From: Paraphysoderma sedebokerense
Lineage: Eukaryota; Blastocladiomycota; Physodermatomycetes; Physodermatales; Physodermataceae
Length of the DNA stretch: 64,000 nucleotides
NCBI GenBank assembly: GCA_025602915.1
Contig: JAHLJZ010000059.1
Coordinates: 88,372 to 152,371, forward strand
Direction: 5' to 3'
Shown: positions 1 through 13,374 of the stretch, piece by piece
Layout: each line of letters opens with the position of its first letter
Position numbering within the stretch: position 1 is the stretch's first letter
The notes under the pieces: generated by a model
Database searches by the model: none
Seen by the model: the letters and a program-made list of their open reading frames with translations, nothing else
Told to the model about the DNA's origin: nothing
Translations under genes and position numbers: made by a program

Positions 1-957
1 AATGATAGTGCGATAGTGTACACTAAGAAGGTTGCATTATCGATCGTTTTATGTTTCTCGGCAATCTCGTATGCTCGAGCTGCTAAAAATCCGAGCACAT
101 ACGCCACAAGGCAAGACAGCAGAATCTACGAAAAAAAATTGAAGATATTCAGTTCTAAGAGATAGTCGTGTAATTCTTTAAATAGTGGACAAACCTGATA
201 TGCCCAAACCCAGTAAAACCATTTCGCCCAAGCATGCCCAAAGCTGTACTCACCTTGACCAGCTTTGACCAAGAAGATTCCCAAGAAGACCATTGGGTAT
301 GCAGCTCCATCATTTATGCTACTTTCGGCTTGCAGCAGGTTACGCATTGAAGCAGGAATATGGTTCCTTGCGAATCGACCTCTGACGATCGAGGATGAAA
401 GGACTGGATCCGTCGGAGTGACGCAAGCCCCAACAACTAGTGCCGATAGCCAGTCGATATATGGATGGAGGAAAGCGAAAGCGTAGGCTGCCGATGACAT
501 CCACATGAGCGGCATAACTGGGTTGACCGGCACAAGGGAGAATAGATTACAATTAATCGCTGGAGGCAATGAGGATTGAAAGTATTGCAGTTATCTAATT
601 ACCTAATCCAACAAATACTGCAATCGCTTTCCACCCACCGTAATTTCTTTTTCCATCTTCGGCTTCTCCATTCCACCAAGTCTTTGGCAGCTGAAGGCCC
701 GAGCTCATCAGTTGAAGGGCGATCGAAAGTCTAGTCAACTCTCGCAACCAAGAAAAATTTGTTCCAATCAAGTCGGAATGACTGAATATCAAGCCGGCCC
801 CAATGGGACCAATAACAATGCCGATACTAACAGCGAAAATTGCGTCGCTGATGTAGACATACTTTCGGAGATAATGCCCTAGTAGTCCCAAAAAGATGAA
901 AAGACCACCGATAATCGTGTAAATCCCATTCAACCTGTCTTCATTGATATCTGACAT
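1..957 (-). CDS. NHA1: Fungal plasma-membrane Na+/H+ antiporter (Nha1/Sod2 type, CPA1), 5' part only
   Basis: Exports Na+ (and K+) in exchange for H+ at the plasma membrane. The gene runs off the left edge, so only about the first 267 codons are present. Exons: 957-603, 517-195, 125-<1, with matching phases (g+tt, then phase 0). Start ATG is 957-955 (MSDINEDRLNG). The protein is strongly hydrophobic with several membrane helices. The family's most conserved stretch, TPTDPVLSSSIVRGRFA followed by LLQAESSINDG, lies in exon 2 and carries the acidic residues of the transport site. An alternative acceptor near 557 would keep about 14 extra codons, but joining at 517 gives the better family match (VGLG-VMPLMW). 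Divergent from UAP1, with 643 bp between the starts. Confidence 0.88.
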
Positions 958-1600
958 TTTAATTTTTCAGATCTGATTAAATTGGAATTGCAGAAGGACT
1001 CAAATTGCTTGTTGTCCGGAAGAAACATCAAAGAAAAGAATTTGTGTGAGGAGAGATTTGAATTTTGGGGACAGACGACGGACACAGAGGTCGCAACAAG
1101 CGATGACGTCATTGAAGAAACAGGCGGTATGGAAAGTAAAGGCAAAGATTTGCGAATGAGGAATAAATAAATCACGATTTGAATTAAATATCTGATGGTT
1201 TTATTAGCTCAAGTTATATTTCGACCATTTGATTTGATTATGAGAATAGAATTTGGCATATCGCAGTTTGGATGAATCAAAGAGATTTCGCGGCGTCCAC
1301 TTCTAAATTGGCCGAAAAACAAATGAATTATTCAAACAGTACTTTATATGACTAGTTTACATCAGTTGCATTGCTCAGTTATAGAGTAATCACTAATAAT
1401 GATCAAAATAAAAAATGAAATATAATATAATCATTAATTTATCCCAGTGGGACAACGGTACAGGGTGACGCCCTTCCTTCCAAATTGACTGAACAGGGCG
1501 TTCTTTCCGCATCCATCGAATTATATATTGGACACATTTGGAAATATTGCTTCTTTATATACTCTCATTGCCTTAGAATTCAGCACATTATAAGTCAAAG
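958..1600. promoter_or_regulatory. Divergent intergenic region between the antiporter and UAP1
   Basis: 643 bp between two start codons pointing away from each other, so it must hold both promoters. The stretch 1380-1440 is AT-rich. A short open frame on the plus strand (982-1170) has no recognisable content. I see no clear motif that I would name. Confidence 0.4.
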
Positions 1601-3397
1601 ATGTCGCAGTCATACGAAAAACTCCATGCTCTGTACAAAGATGCCAAACAGGACCATGTTTTCACGTTTTACGATTCGCTTTCCGCCAGTCAGAAGGAGG
1701 AGCTTTTGGGACAACTCGCTTCCGTTGATCCCCATAGAGTGAATCGTATTTTTGAGAAGGGTTTGTATTCATTCAATACGTTTGAGGTCAAACTTCTAGA
1801 TAAAGTTTTGTTGTGAATTGGTGACGTCTGATTTAGGCACGATGAACACAACGTCAAAAATTTGCCGTCGCATGTGTTATTAACTAGCTGTTTATCTATA
1901 TGGTGAATAAAAACAAATACAGCAATGTCCACACCTCCAATCGACCCCGCCAACCTCAAGATTGAGCCGCTCCCAACTTCCTCGTTCGATACAACTATCG
2001 ATGCCGCGCAATCTAAAGTTCAACAGTGGTATGAAACTGGTCTTGCCGCCATTCAATCCAACTCTGTTGCCGTGATTCTTCTCGCAGGTGGACAAGGAAC
2101 GAGACTCGGCTCATCCGCACCGAAAGGATGTTATGATGTCGGATTGCATAGCCATAAAAGTTTGTTCCAAATTCAAGGGGAACGTATTATCAAATTGCAA
2201 AAAATTGCGGAGCAACGGAACAAAGATGGGAAAGCCGTTGTCATTCCTTGGTTTGTTATGGTCAGTGGACCTACTAGAAAGGACACCGAGAAGTTCTTTG
2301 AAGGAAACAATTATTTTGGCTTGAAAAAGGAGAATGTTGTATTCTTTGAGCAAGGTTTGTGCTATCCCTGTCGCGCTTCTGGTGTTTCGACAATCTGTAG
2401 CTCTGTTTATCGCTATGATACTGGGATCAGACATGGTTTCTTACCGTCATTTTGTAAACTTTCAGGTACTCTTCCCGCCATGACTCTCTCAGGGCAAATG
2501 TTCTTGGAAAACAAACAATCTGTGAGTTCTTTATGATGCTAAACATCTTTTGATCTGAATGTTTAATCTGATCTCATGGTTGACAACTCTGCATTGCAGC
2601 TCGCGCTTTCCCCCGACGGTAATGGCGGCATTTATTCTGCTTTACGATCTCCGCTCTCTCCCAACTCAAAAGAGACTCCACTCACTAAACTGACGTCCTT
2701 GAAAATCAAGCATATCCACCTTTACTGTGTTGACAACATTCTTGTTCGAGTTGCTGATCCTGTTTTCATCGGATACTGCATTCAATCTCAAGCTGAATGT
2801 GGTGCCAAAGTAGTGAGAAAAACGGAACCACTCGAACCTGTCGGAATCATTTGTAAGCGAAACGGTGAATTCGGTGTAGTAGAATACTCTGAGATTCCAC
2901 CTGTCATGGCAGAAGAACGTAATCCAGATGGCACATTAATCTACAGAGCCGGAAACATCGCCAACCATTACTACAGCTTAGACTTTTTAAAACACATTTC
3001 GACAGAAGAATTCGAAAACAAATTGCCTTACCATATCGCTAGAAAGAAGATTCCTACTGTTGATTACTCTACCGGGGAACCGTTCAAACCAGAAATTCCC
3101 AACGGTATTAAGTTAGAATTGTTCGTCTTTGATGTGTTCCCTTTCTGCAAGAATCTTGCAGTGTTGGAGGTCGATAGAAAGCACGAATTTTCGCCATTGA
3201 AGAACAAGAAAGGAAGTAATAATGATTCTGAAGAGACTTGTCGGGCTGATATATATAGAGTTTGCAAGGAATGGGTAGAGAAAGTCGGCGGAAAGGTTGA
3301 AAACGATGTAGAGATTAGTCCCCTTGTGAGTTACGGAGGGGAGGGCTTAGAAGGATTGAAGGGCAAGAGTGTGAGCGGACATGTTGACAAAATCTAA
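1601..3397 (+). CDS. UAP1: UDP-N-acetylglucosamine pyrophosphorylase
   Basis: Makes UDP-GlcNAc from UTP and GlcNAc-1-phosphate in the cytosol, the last step before chitin, N-glycan and GPI synthesis. Four exons: 1601-1760, 1923-2354, 2466-2521, 2600-3397, giving 481 residues (yeast Qri1 is 477). The nucleotide-binding signature LAGGQGTRLGSSAPKGCYD is in exon 2; FFEQ-GTLPAM is made by the exon 2/3 join, and LSPDGNGGIY (uridine/sugar binding) opens exon 4. All intron phases agree (1, 1, 0). The AUG at 1601 is the first in frame and gives the usual short helical N-terminus. No break or missing key residue was seen. Confidence 0.96.
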
Positions 3398-3673
3398 CTC
3401 TTCCACTATGTTGTATTAGATGTCTATATATGTGGTTGTTCGTATGGATATAAATACAAAACCATCATCACCTTTTTGGTCAGTTCTGATTTTAATTTAA
3501 TTCCGCGTACTTGAACATGGAACTTTTAAACCATTGAACTCGCTTTACAAAATAAATCCATCATCCTCGAAAGCACAGTATCAGATTATACAGCGATAGT
3601 TTTATCTATATACTGCGACGTATATTCTATTGTTTAATTCAGTTTCAGTGATACTCGTAATAAAATACGGACG

Positions 3674-6600
3674 ATGGAACCGCTCTCCGACGCTGACAAG
3701 GTTCGTACTGTTGCGATTTCAACCTACTTTTAATCGGTATCGTCTAGACTATAGTCTTACTGATTGTATTTGTTTTCATGACTATAAAATAATATCAGAT
3801 TAGGGCCAAGAGACTAGCCAAATTATCCTCATCGAATACATCGGCCGCACCTGCTTCGTCGTCCTCATCTGCCGAATCGGCTTCAAACAACCCATCTACC
3901 GTTTCTCAGCAATCAATCTCTCAAAACCCATTTCAGAAGCTATCGCCATCGTCTTCATCGGCAGTTTCTTCATCAGCTGCACAATCCACGCCAACAGCTA
4001 CTGCCACGTCATCTTCAGCTATATCGAGTTCAAAATCAACTGTTCCTTCTTCAATTTCTACCTCAGTTTCCGCAAAATCGTCATCCTCCGACATTTTCAA
4101 CGACAAGTCGACATCTACTCCCACCCCTTCGTCGTCCGGAACTCCAAAACCAAAGAGGACTCCCGAAGAATGGCAAAATGATGCAGTTGGTCGCATATTA
4201 ATGGTTTCATTGGTACCAGAGGGTCAAGGAAATGGGGTGGTATACTTGAAAGATCTGACAGAAGAAATAGATGGAGAAAGAGGAGGTGGTGGTGACGGTT
4301 TGTATTCCCCTCTCGTCGTTGTGCATTTGAATCGGTCCAACTGCTTCGGTGGCTGAAGATGTATCCAGCAAATTTGACGAGGGACTAGTACAACTTGGTT
4401 TTACAAAATCGCTACTAAGATTTTTAATTTCAAATCGTTGACATTATTTTAGTCTATTACCACCCAACCACTGGACTACCCTTGATTACGCAGTCTCTTG
4501 TCGATCGAGTCTTGCTGTCGCGTTTATCGTTACCTGAAAATTCTCAGGATGGACAACCCTCCTTATTCGAATACTTGTTGGGATGCTGGAAACGATGTGT
4601 TGATGTGAAACGGGGCGTAAGTAGCAGAATCAAGGTATGGGATCCAACCAACCTCGTCTTGCGAAATTGGCTTTCATCAATCGGAGGTTTAATAAATTAT
4701 GTGTTGCATCTTTTGATTAGGATTCATCTACACTAGCCGAACGTATTCCAATTCTCGATCACACCCGGTCTCTTATTGTTTCTTACGCTGGATTAGTCCT
4801 CCAAATGCCAGATATGTTCCCTCAAGCGCAAAAGATTCAGGAATTAGGGTCGTCGGTGATGTTACCCTTGCTCCTCAGTAACGATCCCGACGGAGAAAAC
4901 GGTGTCCCGGACGATTTTTTGAATGAGATCGCAGGTAGATTCGAAAGTGAAGGTTTAGATGAAATGCTACGAGGGGTTATCAATGGATTGTGCTCGGAAA
5001 TGAGGACAAAAGGGATATTGAAAGACTGGATGAGCGTCTTCAGGGTCAGTTAATCAATTTCGACTTTAATCTTAAAAATAATTTATATTTAATGTTGTTG
5101 CTTTTTTCCGAAGGTGCTGTCGCGATTGATTTCCATTAAACCCATCGCTGCAGTTCTCACAACTTTACCCAACTTTTGTCCACCTGGATTGCCACCTCGA
5201 GCGTTCGAAGTGGCTACCATATTGGGCCCATTTTTAAGGACTTCGGTGTTTCCTGAAGAAGATGTAAGCTCATTTATGTTTCCACTTTGTACTTTGTGCC
5301 TCAGTCGGCGTCGATTGTCTGTATTCTTAAGATCTGTTGTGTTTTAACATTGATGTACTAGCCGTCTGTCGCTCAGACAATTTTCCCTTCACCGCTCGAC
5401 CGACCAGCGATCGATCACAATTCCGGCGTTCTTACACTCCGGCAATCACTGTCTTTGGTGCAAAGCAACCTCTACAATCTTATATTCACACTCATCAAAA
5501 CTTCACCCGAAGTGCGGGAGTCTGTGTTGTTTTATTTCGCTGAGTCGGTGAAGAAGAACGAAAAGAGAGGCATGATGCAATTTGATAGAAATACAGTCAG
5601 TGGAGACGGATTCATGATCAATACCGGCGTGGTGGGGTTGAAATTATGTGAACCGTTCATGGATCCGCCGTTTGGGAAGGTTTGCAGAGTATTCCTTTGT
5701 TCGAGCTATATTTATCACTTGCTTTAGTTTACTGATGGTTGTGGCTCCTAGATACACTTGATTGACTTGGATTACTTCCGCAATTCCTCAAGATTGGACA
5801 TATCAAAGGATACAAAGATGAACGCGACGCAAGAAGAGTCGGATAAGTATTACGCCAAATCAGAGAGTACTTCTGGATCGCCTGGTTTGTGTGATTACTA
5901 GTACTATTGCTATTCTAGCTACTTACGTTCATTTTTTAATTTCTCTATATCCTCACTTCGCTCAAACGCCAGCCAACTTTGTGTCGGACTCATTTTATAT
6001 TACGTTATCGTTGATGCATTACGGTCTGGTTAGATGTTTTACCCAATACTCCGGATTTATACGAGATCTGAGTGAAATAATGAAAGAATATGAAAAGATG
6101 AAAGCTCAGAAGGCATCCTGGGCCGGGGTTAGCGTCATTATTTTTTTTCCGTTTTTGAAGTTTTTCTGTGCTCTGATCGTCGACAATTCCGTTCATATAC
6201 GATACATGATAGTCTCCGCAACAAGCAATGAATGAAGCCTTGCTGGCCCGAGTCAAAACTCAGGTCGAAGCGATGGCGTCTCGAAAATTCTGTCTCGATT
6301 CCCAACTTTTAGACGAAAAATTGTTGAACGACGTCATGAGATTCTATAATCTTGTTGTCACGGTATTAATTCGCCTAATTACGAAAGATCACGGCGTTGA
6401 TTACCCAAAAGACAAGTCGAAACTTGTATTACCGTTGCCTTCCTCGTCTTCCGCAAGTGGGGCATCTGATTCCGGATCCACATCTGCTACCGGTATGGAG
6501 GTGGATAGCGGAGCGGAGATACAAGATAAGAATCTGAGATTTAAGATGTTGCCAGAATGGGTGTTGGAAGATGTAGTTGAATTTTGGCTCTTCTTGTTGA

Positions 6601-8430
6601 GGTATCAAGGCGATGTTGTTTTACGCAGTGCGTTGGGTATAACTATGTTGGATGAGTTTGTCAGTTTGGCGATGGTCATTTTAATGAATCCAGGGCTCGT
6701 GAAAAATCCTTATTTGAAATCGAAGTTAGTCGAGGTAAGATTGTAGTTTCGTCTTCGAGGTTTTCTGTGTCTTGGTTTAACTAGGGTTTCTAAATTCCTG
6801 GTATTGTAGGTATTGTTTTACTTTACATTACCTACCCGAACTAGCCAATCTCCATTTTCGTCAGTCTTTTCAACCCATCAACTTTCCCGATCGTACTTGA
6901 TCTCCTCGTTGATGTCATTTTGGATTGACGTGGAACAAACTGGACTGTCCTCACAATTCTACGATAAATTCAACATCCGTTACAACATTTCCCAGATTTT
7001 TGAGTGCGTATGGAGTGACCCCTGGTTCAAAGAAATGTTCAAAAAAGAGGCAGCAAAAGAAAAAGGAACGGGAATGGAAATGGGCAAGTTTGTTCGGTTC
7101 GTGAATTTGTTGATTAATGATACGACGTATCTGTTGGATGAGAGTTTGAAGAAGTTGAGTGAAATTTTCAAGTTGCAAGTTGAAATGGATGATGTTGCGA
7201 AATGGCAGAGTCAGAGTCAGGTTTGCTATTTCCTTTCCACCCATTAATTGCTTTAACATTTTGAGATTGACGTATTTCTATTGTTCATTGTAATTTTTTT
7301 AGCAATACCGAAGCGAAAAAGAGTCCACCCTGAGACAATGCGAGCGACAAGCGCAATCTTATATGTCTCTCGGAAATGAAACCGTTCATTTGTTGTCTTA
7401 CTTGACGACTGAGATTGTCGAGCCATTCTTGTCTGGTGAAATCATTGATCGATTTGTCGCTATGTTGGATTACAATTTGAATATGTTGGTTGGTCCAAAA
7501 TGTACTGAATTGAAGGTTTGTCATCATAGTCTTCGCAGCTATTTTCTTGTTTCTAGTTTCGGTAGTAATTTAACTTTGAACGCGACTCTCCATCAGGTTA
7601 AAAATCCCGAGAAATACCGATTCCAACCGAAACAATTACTGTCTGAATTGATTGATATATACCTCCATTTGTCGCCGCGACAAGAATTTGTTGTGTCTGT
7701 AGCGAAAGACGGTAGATCGTATCGAAAAGAGTTGTTTCAAAAAGCTGCAGGTGTTATGGTTAAAACTGGAATGAAGAGTTCGGTGAGTTTTGAGTTTTCT
7801 TGGGTCTTTTGGTGTTTTTTGAGCCAAACAGCATGACAATGCGTTTAATTAACGAAATATCCTTCATTCTTAATCTCCTTGATTAATTGGATTCTTTATC
7901 TTTATTTCAACAGAGCGATATAAGTCAATTAGCTTCGTTTGTGGATCGAATCGAGCAAGTAATTCAATCCGAGTTGGTGAATGAAGAAGAGTTGGGAGAA
8001 ATTCCAGAGGAATTCCTTGGTAATTATTTTACTTTGATATCTATGTATGAAAGTTCTTTTCGAGTTAACATATATCCACTAGATCCGTTAATGTATACTC
8101 TTATGGAGGATCCAGTGACACTTCCGACTTCGGGGGTCACGGTTGATCGAAGTACGATTAAAAGCCATTTACTGAGTGACACGCACGATCCGTTTAATCG
8201 ACAGCCATTGTCTATTGAAATGGTTGTAGACAGTAAGTGTTATGGGTTTTACTGTTTTTAGCTTTCGTAGAATTTATCTGCGAGATGGAATCAGTCAGCC
8301 ATTAACTTGAGCATCTTGCTATTGACATTTAGATACGGAATTGAAGGCCAAGATTGAAGAGTTTAAAGCTCAAGCCAAAAACCGCGGCAAAGGAAAGTCA
8401 AGAGATACAGATGCCATGGATTTATCCTAA
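3674..8430 (+). CDS. UFD2: Ubiquitin conjugation factor E4 (U-box ubiquitin chain elongation factor)
   Basis: Extends short ubiquitin chains on substrates handed over by Cdc48/p97. Fifteen exons: 3674-3700, 3799-4297, 4453-4634, 4721-5044, 5114-5263, 5362-5679, 5752-5884, 5973-6127, 6213-6734, 6810-7220, 7303-7515, 7597-7782, 7914-8019, 8083-8232, 8333-8430. The lengths sum to 3,474 nt (1,157 residues) and every phase closes. The first exon encodes only nine residues. Residues about 10-150 are Ser/Ala-rich and disordered; then comes the long helical UFD2 core (for example the [15 protein letters not shown] segment). The C-terminal U-box (about residues 1075-1150) reads [20 protein letters not shown] with R-x-T-I following. 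It is slightly longer than yeast Ufd2 (961) because of the N-terminal tail. A short charged tail follows the U-box. Confidence 0.96.
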
Positions 8431-8694
8431 GTTTTCTAAATTTCTCTGGGCGTGCGATGCAATCTCTACTGCTTGTAACATACATTGAGACTGTTTTGCG
8501 ATCAATTCGCCAAAGTGCTTTCAACAATAAAAATCATTTCCCATACTATATGATGTATAGATCGATATACATACAGTTCCCGTTCACAGGCAGTTCACCA
8601 GGTTCACAGTTGAGTTTAATTCGCTGGCGTTCCCTTGCCGGCGTCATCACATCCAAAGCAGACGCAGAATACAAAAGATATAGCATAACGAAGA

Positions 8695-10061
8695 ATGACC
8701 GATCCCAAGGAAGCATCCAAGCCAGAGACTCACGACGACGGGGTATGTTGCCGCTAGCTGCTGTTTGGTGTCGCAGATGGATTGCCATCGGATGGATGGA
8801 TACTTTGTGTGGATTCCGCTGTTGGATGGATGGGGACGTGGCCCGTTGTGTTGAAATGTCGAATTCAGTTGATCTCTGTTGAATTGCAAGTCAGGAGGGA
8901 AGAATTTGGAGGCGATAGTGTGCAATGGAGGTCAGACTAGTCACAAAGTGTATAAAGTCTTGGAATTAATGGTCTCTCTATATGTTTCTTTTCAATTCTT
9001 TGTGTTGTCTTGCGCTGTCGTGTTTGTGATTTGTTGTTTTACGATCGATTTCGTCAAATTCGATTTATTCTTTACGACATCATCCTTCTCCATTCAACAC
9101 TGATAAAACGATGATTCGCTATTCGATAACGATTTGCCAATCCAAATTTGAACTTCCGATCGATTCTGGCTTCGGATAGGCCGAAGAAGTCGTTGCATCC
9201 CCTGATGTTCATTTTGAACCGGTCATTAAATTAGATCAAGTTGAAGTGAAGACACATGAAGAAGATGAACAAGTTCTATTCAAAATGTACGTTTAGACTT
9301 GCTAGTGCAACTTTCTCGGATATGAGTTGAACTGACATGCATCGTGCTCACCATACTATTACGTGCCCTCGTTCGTCTGTATCATACTCAGGCGTTCCAA
9401 AATGTTCCGTTTCGATAAAACAAATAATGAATGGAAAGAACGTGGAACCGGAGATGTTCGTCTACTTTTACACAAAGAACATGCCAAAGTTAGATTAGTC
9501 ATGAGACGAGAGAAGACACACAAAGTTTGCGCCAACCACTACCGTATGTTGACTTTCATCCTTGGAATCTGTAATACATTTACGGCGACAGAAAACAAGT
9601 ATAATTGATGGTTATTCTCTCTTATGTGTAGTTACCGATGACATGGAACTATCACCAAACGTGGGATCAGACAGGTCATGGGTGTGGAATGTGGCTGCTG
9701 ACTTTGCCGATGGTGAAGCCAAACAAGAACTATTGGCCATTCGATTTGCGAACTCTGAAAGTACGTTACTCGATATCTCATGACTCGTATCTTCAGGCCC
9801 GGTTTCACGATAAGTTTAACTGACATCATCAATATAGACGCTCAGAAATTCAAAGCCAAATTCGAGGAAGCGAGAGAATGGAATAGTGATTTGACCTCAG
9901 GCAAAAAGAAGAAGGGCGATGCCAGTCAACCTAAACCGGACGCTGACGCTGCTGACTCGAAACCCGAAGAAGGATCAGCAAAGAAAGCCAAAGATGATGC
10001 TGCTGCCAAGAAGGATGACGACAAGAAAGAGGAAAAGTCGGAAGCTTCTGCTGAGAAGTAA
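8695..10061 (+). CDS. YRB1: Ran-specific GTPase-activating protein / RanBP1
   Basis: Binds Ran-GTP through one Ran-binding domain and helps RanGAP dissociate export complexes at the nuclear pore. Five exons: 8695-8742, 9180-9286, 9392-9543, 9632-9760, 9838-10061, summing to 219 residues. The Ran-binding domain begins with VHFEPVIKL in exon 2 and contains [29 protein letters not shown] and [13 protein letters not shown], all family hallmarks. The last exon gives a highly charged Lys/Glu/Asp/Ala tail (about 60 residues), as in other RanBP1 proteins. The first intron is long (437 nt). Convergent with LSM1 downstream. Confidence 0.95.
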
Positions 10062-10677
10062 TATATTCTAGCAAGAAACAGACTAGTGGAAAAAGAAGTG
10101 TTGTGTATATTTGATTGTACGATTTACCAAAGGGTTTAATTGTGACATAAGCAGAAGAGTGCAGATACATTTGTAATGAAAACCAAAGAATCAAGAATTA
10201 AGCCCGGTGTTTTGCTGAGCTTGATTTGTAATTAAAACGATGAAAAGAAAAACCAACTTAATACTCTAACATTGCATTTTGATTCAGTACGCACACCGGT
10301 CCCGGCATTGAAGACTAGTCCAAACGGCCGCATACAGTTAGCATTGCTTCAAGACCTAGATTTATCAGCGTTCTCGTTGACATATAATAACGGTTCTCAC
10401 ATTCATTCTATGCAAAATCGTTTTATTACACCGATCATTGATACTACTAGATGTTCAGAATCAAAACCTGGGTTGTCTCTATCACCTTACCGCTAAGCAG
10501 TTCAAAGTCTCTCGGAAGGCAACACAATCCCATTCTTTCCAAAAAAGGTATTCAAAAGAATAGTGTTCCGCCTCATCTTATTTTTTCAAACCGAACGCCA
10601 TCCTCCTTAACCGAGCTTACGATTCGTAACGCACTTTTTACACTTCCTCTCCAAAAATTATCATATCCGATAAATGT
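10062..10677. other. Intergenic region between convergent RanBP1 and LSM1
   Basis: 616 bp containing the 3' ends of two convergent genes. Short open frames on the plus strand (10272-10496, 10451-10681) have no signature and partly lie antisense to the LSM1 last exon. I see no gene. Confidence 0.5.
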
Positions 10678-11583
10678 TTAATACAGATCGAACTCATTGA
10701 AATCCGTTGAAAACCCTCTATCGAATAATACTTTATTCCTTTTTTTATTCAATTTACTTTTCTGCTCTAATTGTTGTCGTTGCATGATTAAGATTTGTTC
10801 AATCGGTAGTTCCCTCGTTTGTTGGGTTGAACTCGTTGATTCTTCTTTTACGGGGTCCTGTTGGGTTAAACATCGAATCAGAATCAGTTTCAGTAAAGCT
10901 TTGGGGTTACCTCAAGGAGAGAAGAATGAAGGACAGATAGCGATAGGAAAGTAAGAGTGGTAATAGAAAACTCAGGATACGAACGATTTCACCGAGTAAC
11001 ACCACGTTTTCACCTCTTATCACGAATATACCTCTTGGAATGTCACCGTACGCATCACCAACGTATATCCTCTCTATTGTATCTTGTAAAACGAGGTTGG
11101 CTATAAGTATAAGATGATGGAAATTATCGGACATGAAATGACAAAAAGATCGGTGAATAGAGGGCAATAAAAAGTAATAGAAAACGAGTTCAAGATTATA
11201 AATGGCATCAGTCTTTGAATGCTCTTTGAGTCTGCTCGTATTAAAGATATGAAAGAGAATTGTCGTCCATACCGAATTGATCATACGATCGCAGTATTCC
11301 TGTTAGTTTACGCCCGTCTCTCAAGACTACCAATAATCTTTCTATAGAGAGCCATTATGACGAGAAGAAATAAATAAAATAGAGTACAGCGACAGACGCA
11401 AAGAATAGTTTGATCAATGAATTGTCAGTAATTATGTGGTTAGAATTAACGACATGATCAAAGGCCAGGCCACAAAGCAAATCGTGACGAGATGTCAAAC
11501 AGATGCAAACACAATAATATCAAGCTCAACATACTATCTACACAGTCGACTAATGATGCGGATCCAGGGAGAAAGTTGTCCAT
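10678..11583 (-). CDS. LSM1: LSm1, subunit of the cytoplasmic Lsm1-7 decapping activator
   Basis: Lsm1-7 binds deadenylated mRNA 3' ends in P-bodies and promotes decapping. The gene is easy to miss because it lies in four short exons: 11583-11535, 11341-11273, 11100-10985, 10857-10678 (phases 1, 1, 0), giving 137 residues (human LSM1 is 133). N-terminus [11 protein letters not shown] is typical. Sm motif 1 is [21 protein letters not shown], completed across the exon 2/3 join by ANLVLQDT. Sm motif 2 is [19 protein letters not shown]. The C-terminal exon is a Gln/Lys-rich helix ending before TAA at 10680-10678. Divergent from SFR1, with 290 bp between the starts. Confidence 0.95.
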
Positions 11584-11873
11584 TTTAGACATTTGAGAAT
11601 AGCTTCCGATAGATGAGTGGGCAAAGTTGGATGATTTGATCTCGTATGGAAGCACAAATATGCTCGGACGAAATGGGACGATGGAATTACAGCGATAATA
11701 AAATACCGATGGTGATAATAAGGATGCGAAGGACCAGCAATATTTCAACAAGAGACGGATAAAAGATTTATGTTGAAATTGTATCGTCAATGATGTCGTT
11801 CTCGTTGACATTGCTTTTGTTTATTTTTCCACTTCGCATCATTCACCACGGATCCAGGATATTTATTGAATTC

Positions 11874-13066
11874 ATGATACAACATAAAAATAACGACGAT
11901 AATACAGAACGAATGCGTCAGGACGAAAATACATCGACGACTGATTCAGCACATTTAGAGCCAGCATTAAAGAAGAGGAAATTACATACCTTCTCAAAAT
12001 TCACGACTCCTTTCAAATCTCCTCTCAAGAAGTCTAGTTCGACATCGTCTGATAGGAATGATCATGATGAAAACACTAAATACATACAGATAGAAGTACC
12101 TTCTTCCATTCCAAAAGATACTTTCAAAAAGCCATTGTCTGCTCCTCGCTCAAGATACTCCAGATCCTTCAAAACTCCATTCAAATCACCAGCTCTTCAA
12201 TCCGTTACTCCAACCACGTCAGAAACCAATGCTACAGCATCTTCAGTGACTCCAGCGGTCGATTCAGCGTCGGAGAAAGAACATAGTAGCACTAAATCAC
12301 TACCATCGAAACCTCGTCGACGCTTTGTTTCTCCTGCTCACAAGAATGCGAGCAAGTCAATCCTACTGCAGCAGAAGTATCCTGAATTGAAGTACTGGGT
12401 GGACATGAAATCTAGTCTCGATGCCGAACTCAAAGAATTGAACGATCTTGTTCGGAATGCTAAACTAGTGCAAGCATATCATGAAAACGTAAGTAATGTT
12501 TCTCTCTCTTGTTGTCGTTGTATTTATTTTGGTTTCTATCATCTTGGTATGTGAGAAGTCGAGTCATGCCACTACATCACAAACTGACGCGAATCAAATT
12601 TGAACGGCTACACCAGGACGAACCCTCCAAAGTCGACTCTCTCATTCAAAAGTGGCAAAGCGCATCTCAAACTGCCGCCGAATTATTGCGGTCCCGTTGG
12701 GAACAATCTGGGCTCATGGAACAAATGAAACTAAACGCTCAGGAACAAAATCAAAAACAATCGGATCGTAGAACGCAATCCGAGTCGTTCGGGTTTGGAT
12801 ACTTTGACTCATTCAATGGTAACAATGACCGAGTCTGTATGAATCAAGAATACAATGACGAAGAAGGAGAACGAACTTACGAAACATGCGAACGTGGTTG
12901 TGAGGACACGGAAAGTCCAAAAACGAACGATAATGAAAGTCAGAGTCAATCACAGGATACACAAGGCGACCAGGAAGTAGAAGTGACGTACAGATGGATC
13001 TTTGAAAAACTGAACTTGGATATTGGTTTGTTGAATTATAATGAAATAGATGATTGTTTTCAATAG
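11874..13066 (+). CDS. SFR1: Swi5-dependent recombination repair protein (Sfr1/Mei5/Dds20 family)
   Basis: With Swi5 it stimulates Rad51/Dmc1 strand exchange in the nucleus. Two exons, 11874-12488 and 12617-13066 (phase 0, acceptor CACCAG), giving about 354 residues. The N-terminal half is basic, Ser/Thr/Pro-rich and disordered and carries two repeats of the type (T)PFKSPL/A (near residues 45 and 105). A coiled-coil region follows (ELKELNDLVRN...). The family core is DSLIQKWQSASQTAAELL, and the C-terminus ends with TYRWIFEKLNLDIGLLNY, matching the conserved LNIDLxLIGY end of Sfr1. The acceptor choice is the least certain part: an upstream acceptor near 12558 (TCGAG) paired with a GTAATG donor would keep extra residues. 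Assignment rests on the two conserved C-terminal blocks. Confidence 0.78.
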
Positions 13067-13374
13067 TGATGTGTATAGATATAGGATAATTAATCTGTAT
13101 AAGGTGTAAAATATTTATTTGTACAGACCGGCGGCTAAATATAACTGTAATCATTTGCATGATGGAAAGAGAAAAATGTAAACAAGTATGCGCGGGACAC
13201 AAGTGCGAGGCAGTTTAATGATGGACTGCGTTGTTCATTTAAAAGATTTAATAAAGTATTATAAATATCAATTTATTCTATTACGGGTTAGTTAAGTAGC
13301 ATTTTAGATTACAAAATCAATTCATTGTTAACTAGGCCTATTAATTCATATTCACATTCACGAAATTCATTATT
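13067..13374. other. Intergenic region between convergent SFR1 and the secreted-protein gene
   Basis: 308 bp, AT-rich, with the 3' untranslated parts of two convergent genes. No gene or structured element recognised. Confidence 0.5.

Noticed and set aside
10272-10681. Two overlapping plus-strand frames between RanBP1 and LSM1
   Set aside because: No family, overlap with the LSM1 3' exon on the other strand, and Ser/Thr-rich composition expected from antisense reading.
12558-12600. SFR1 acceptors just after GTGAGAAG/TCGAG
   Set aside because: With the strong GTAAGT donor they run into stops within 15 codons; the CAG at 12614-12616 keeps the frame and fits the family.
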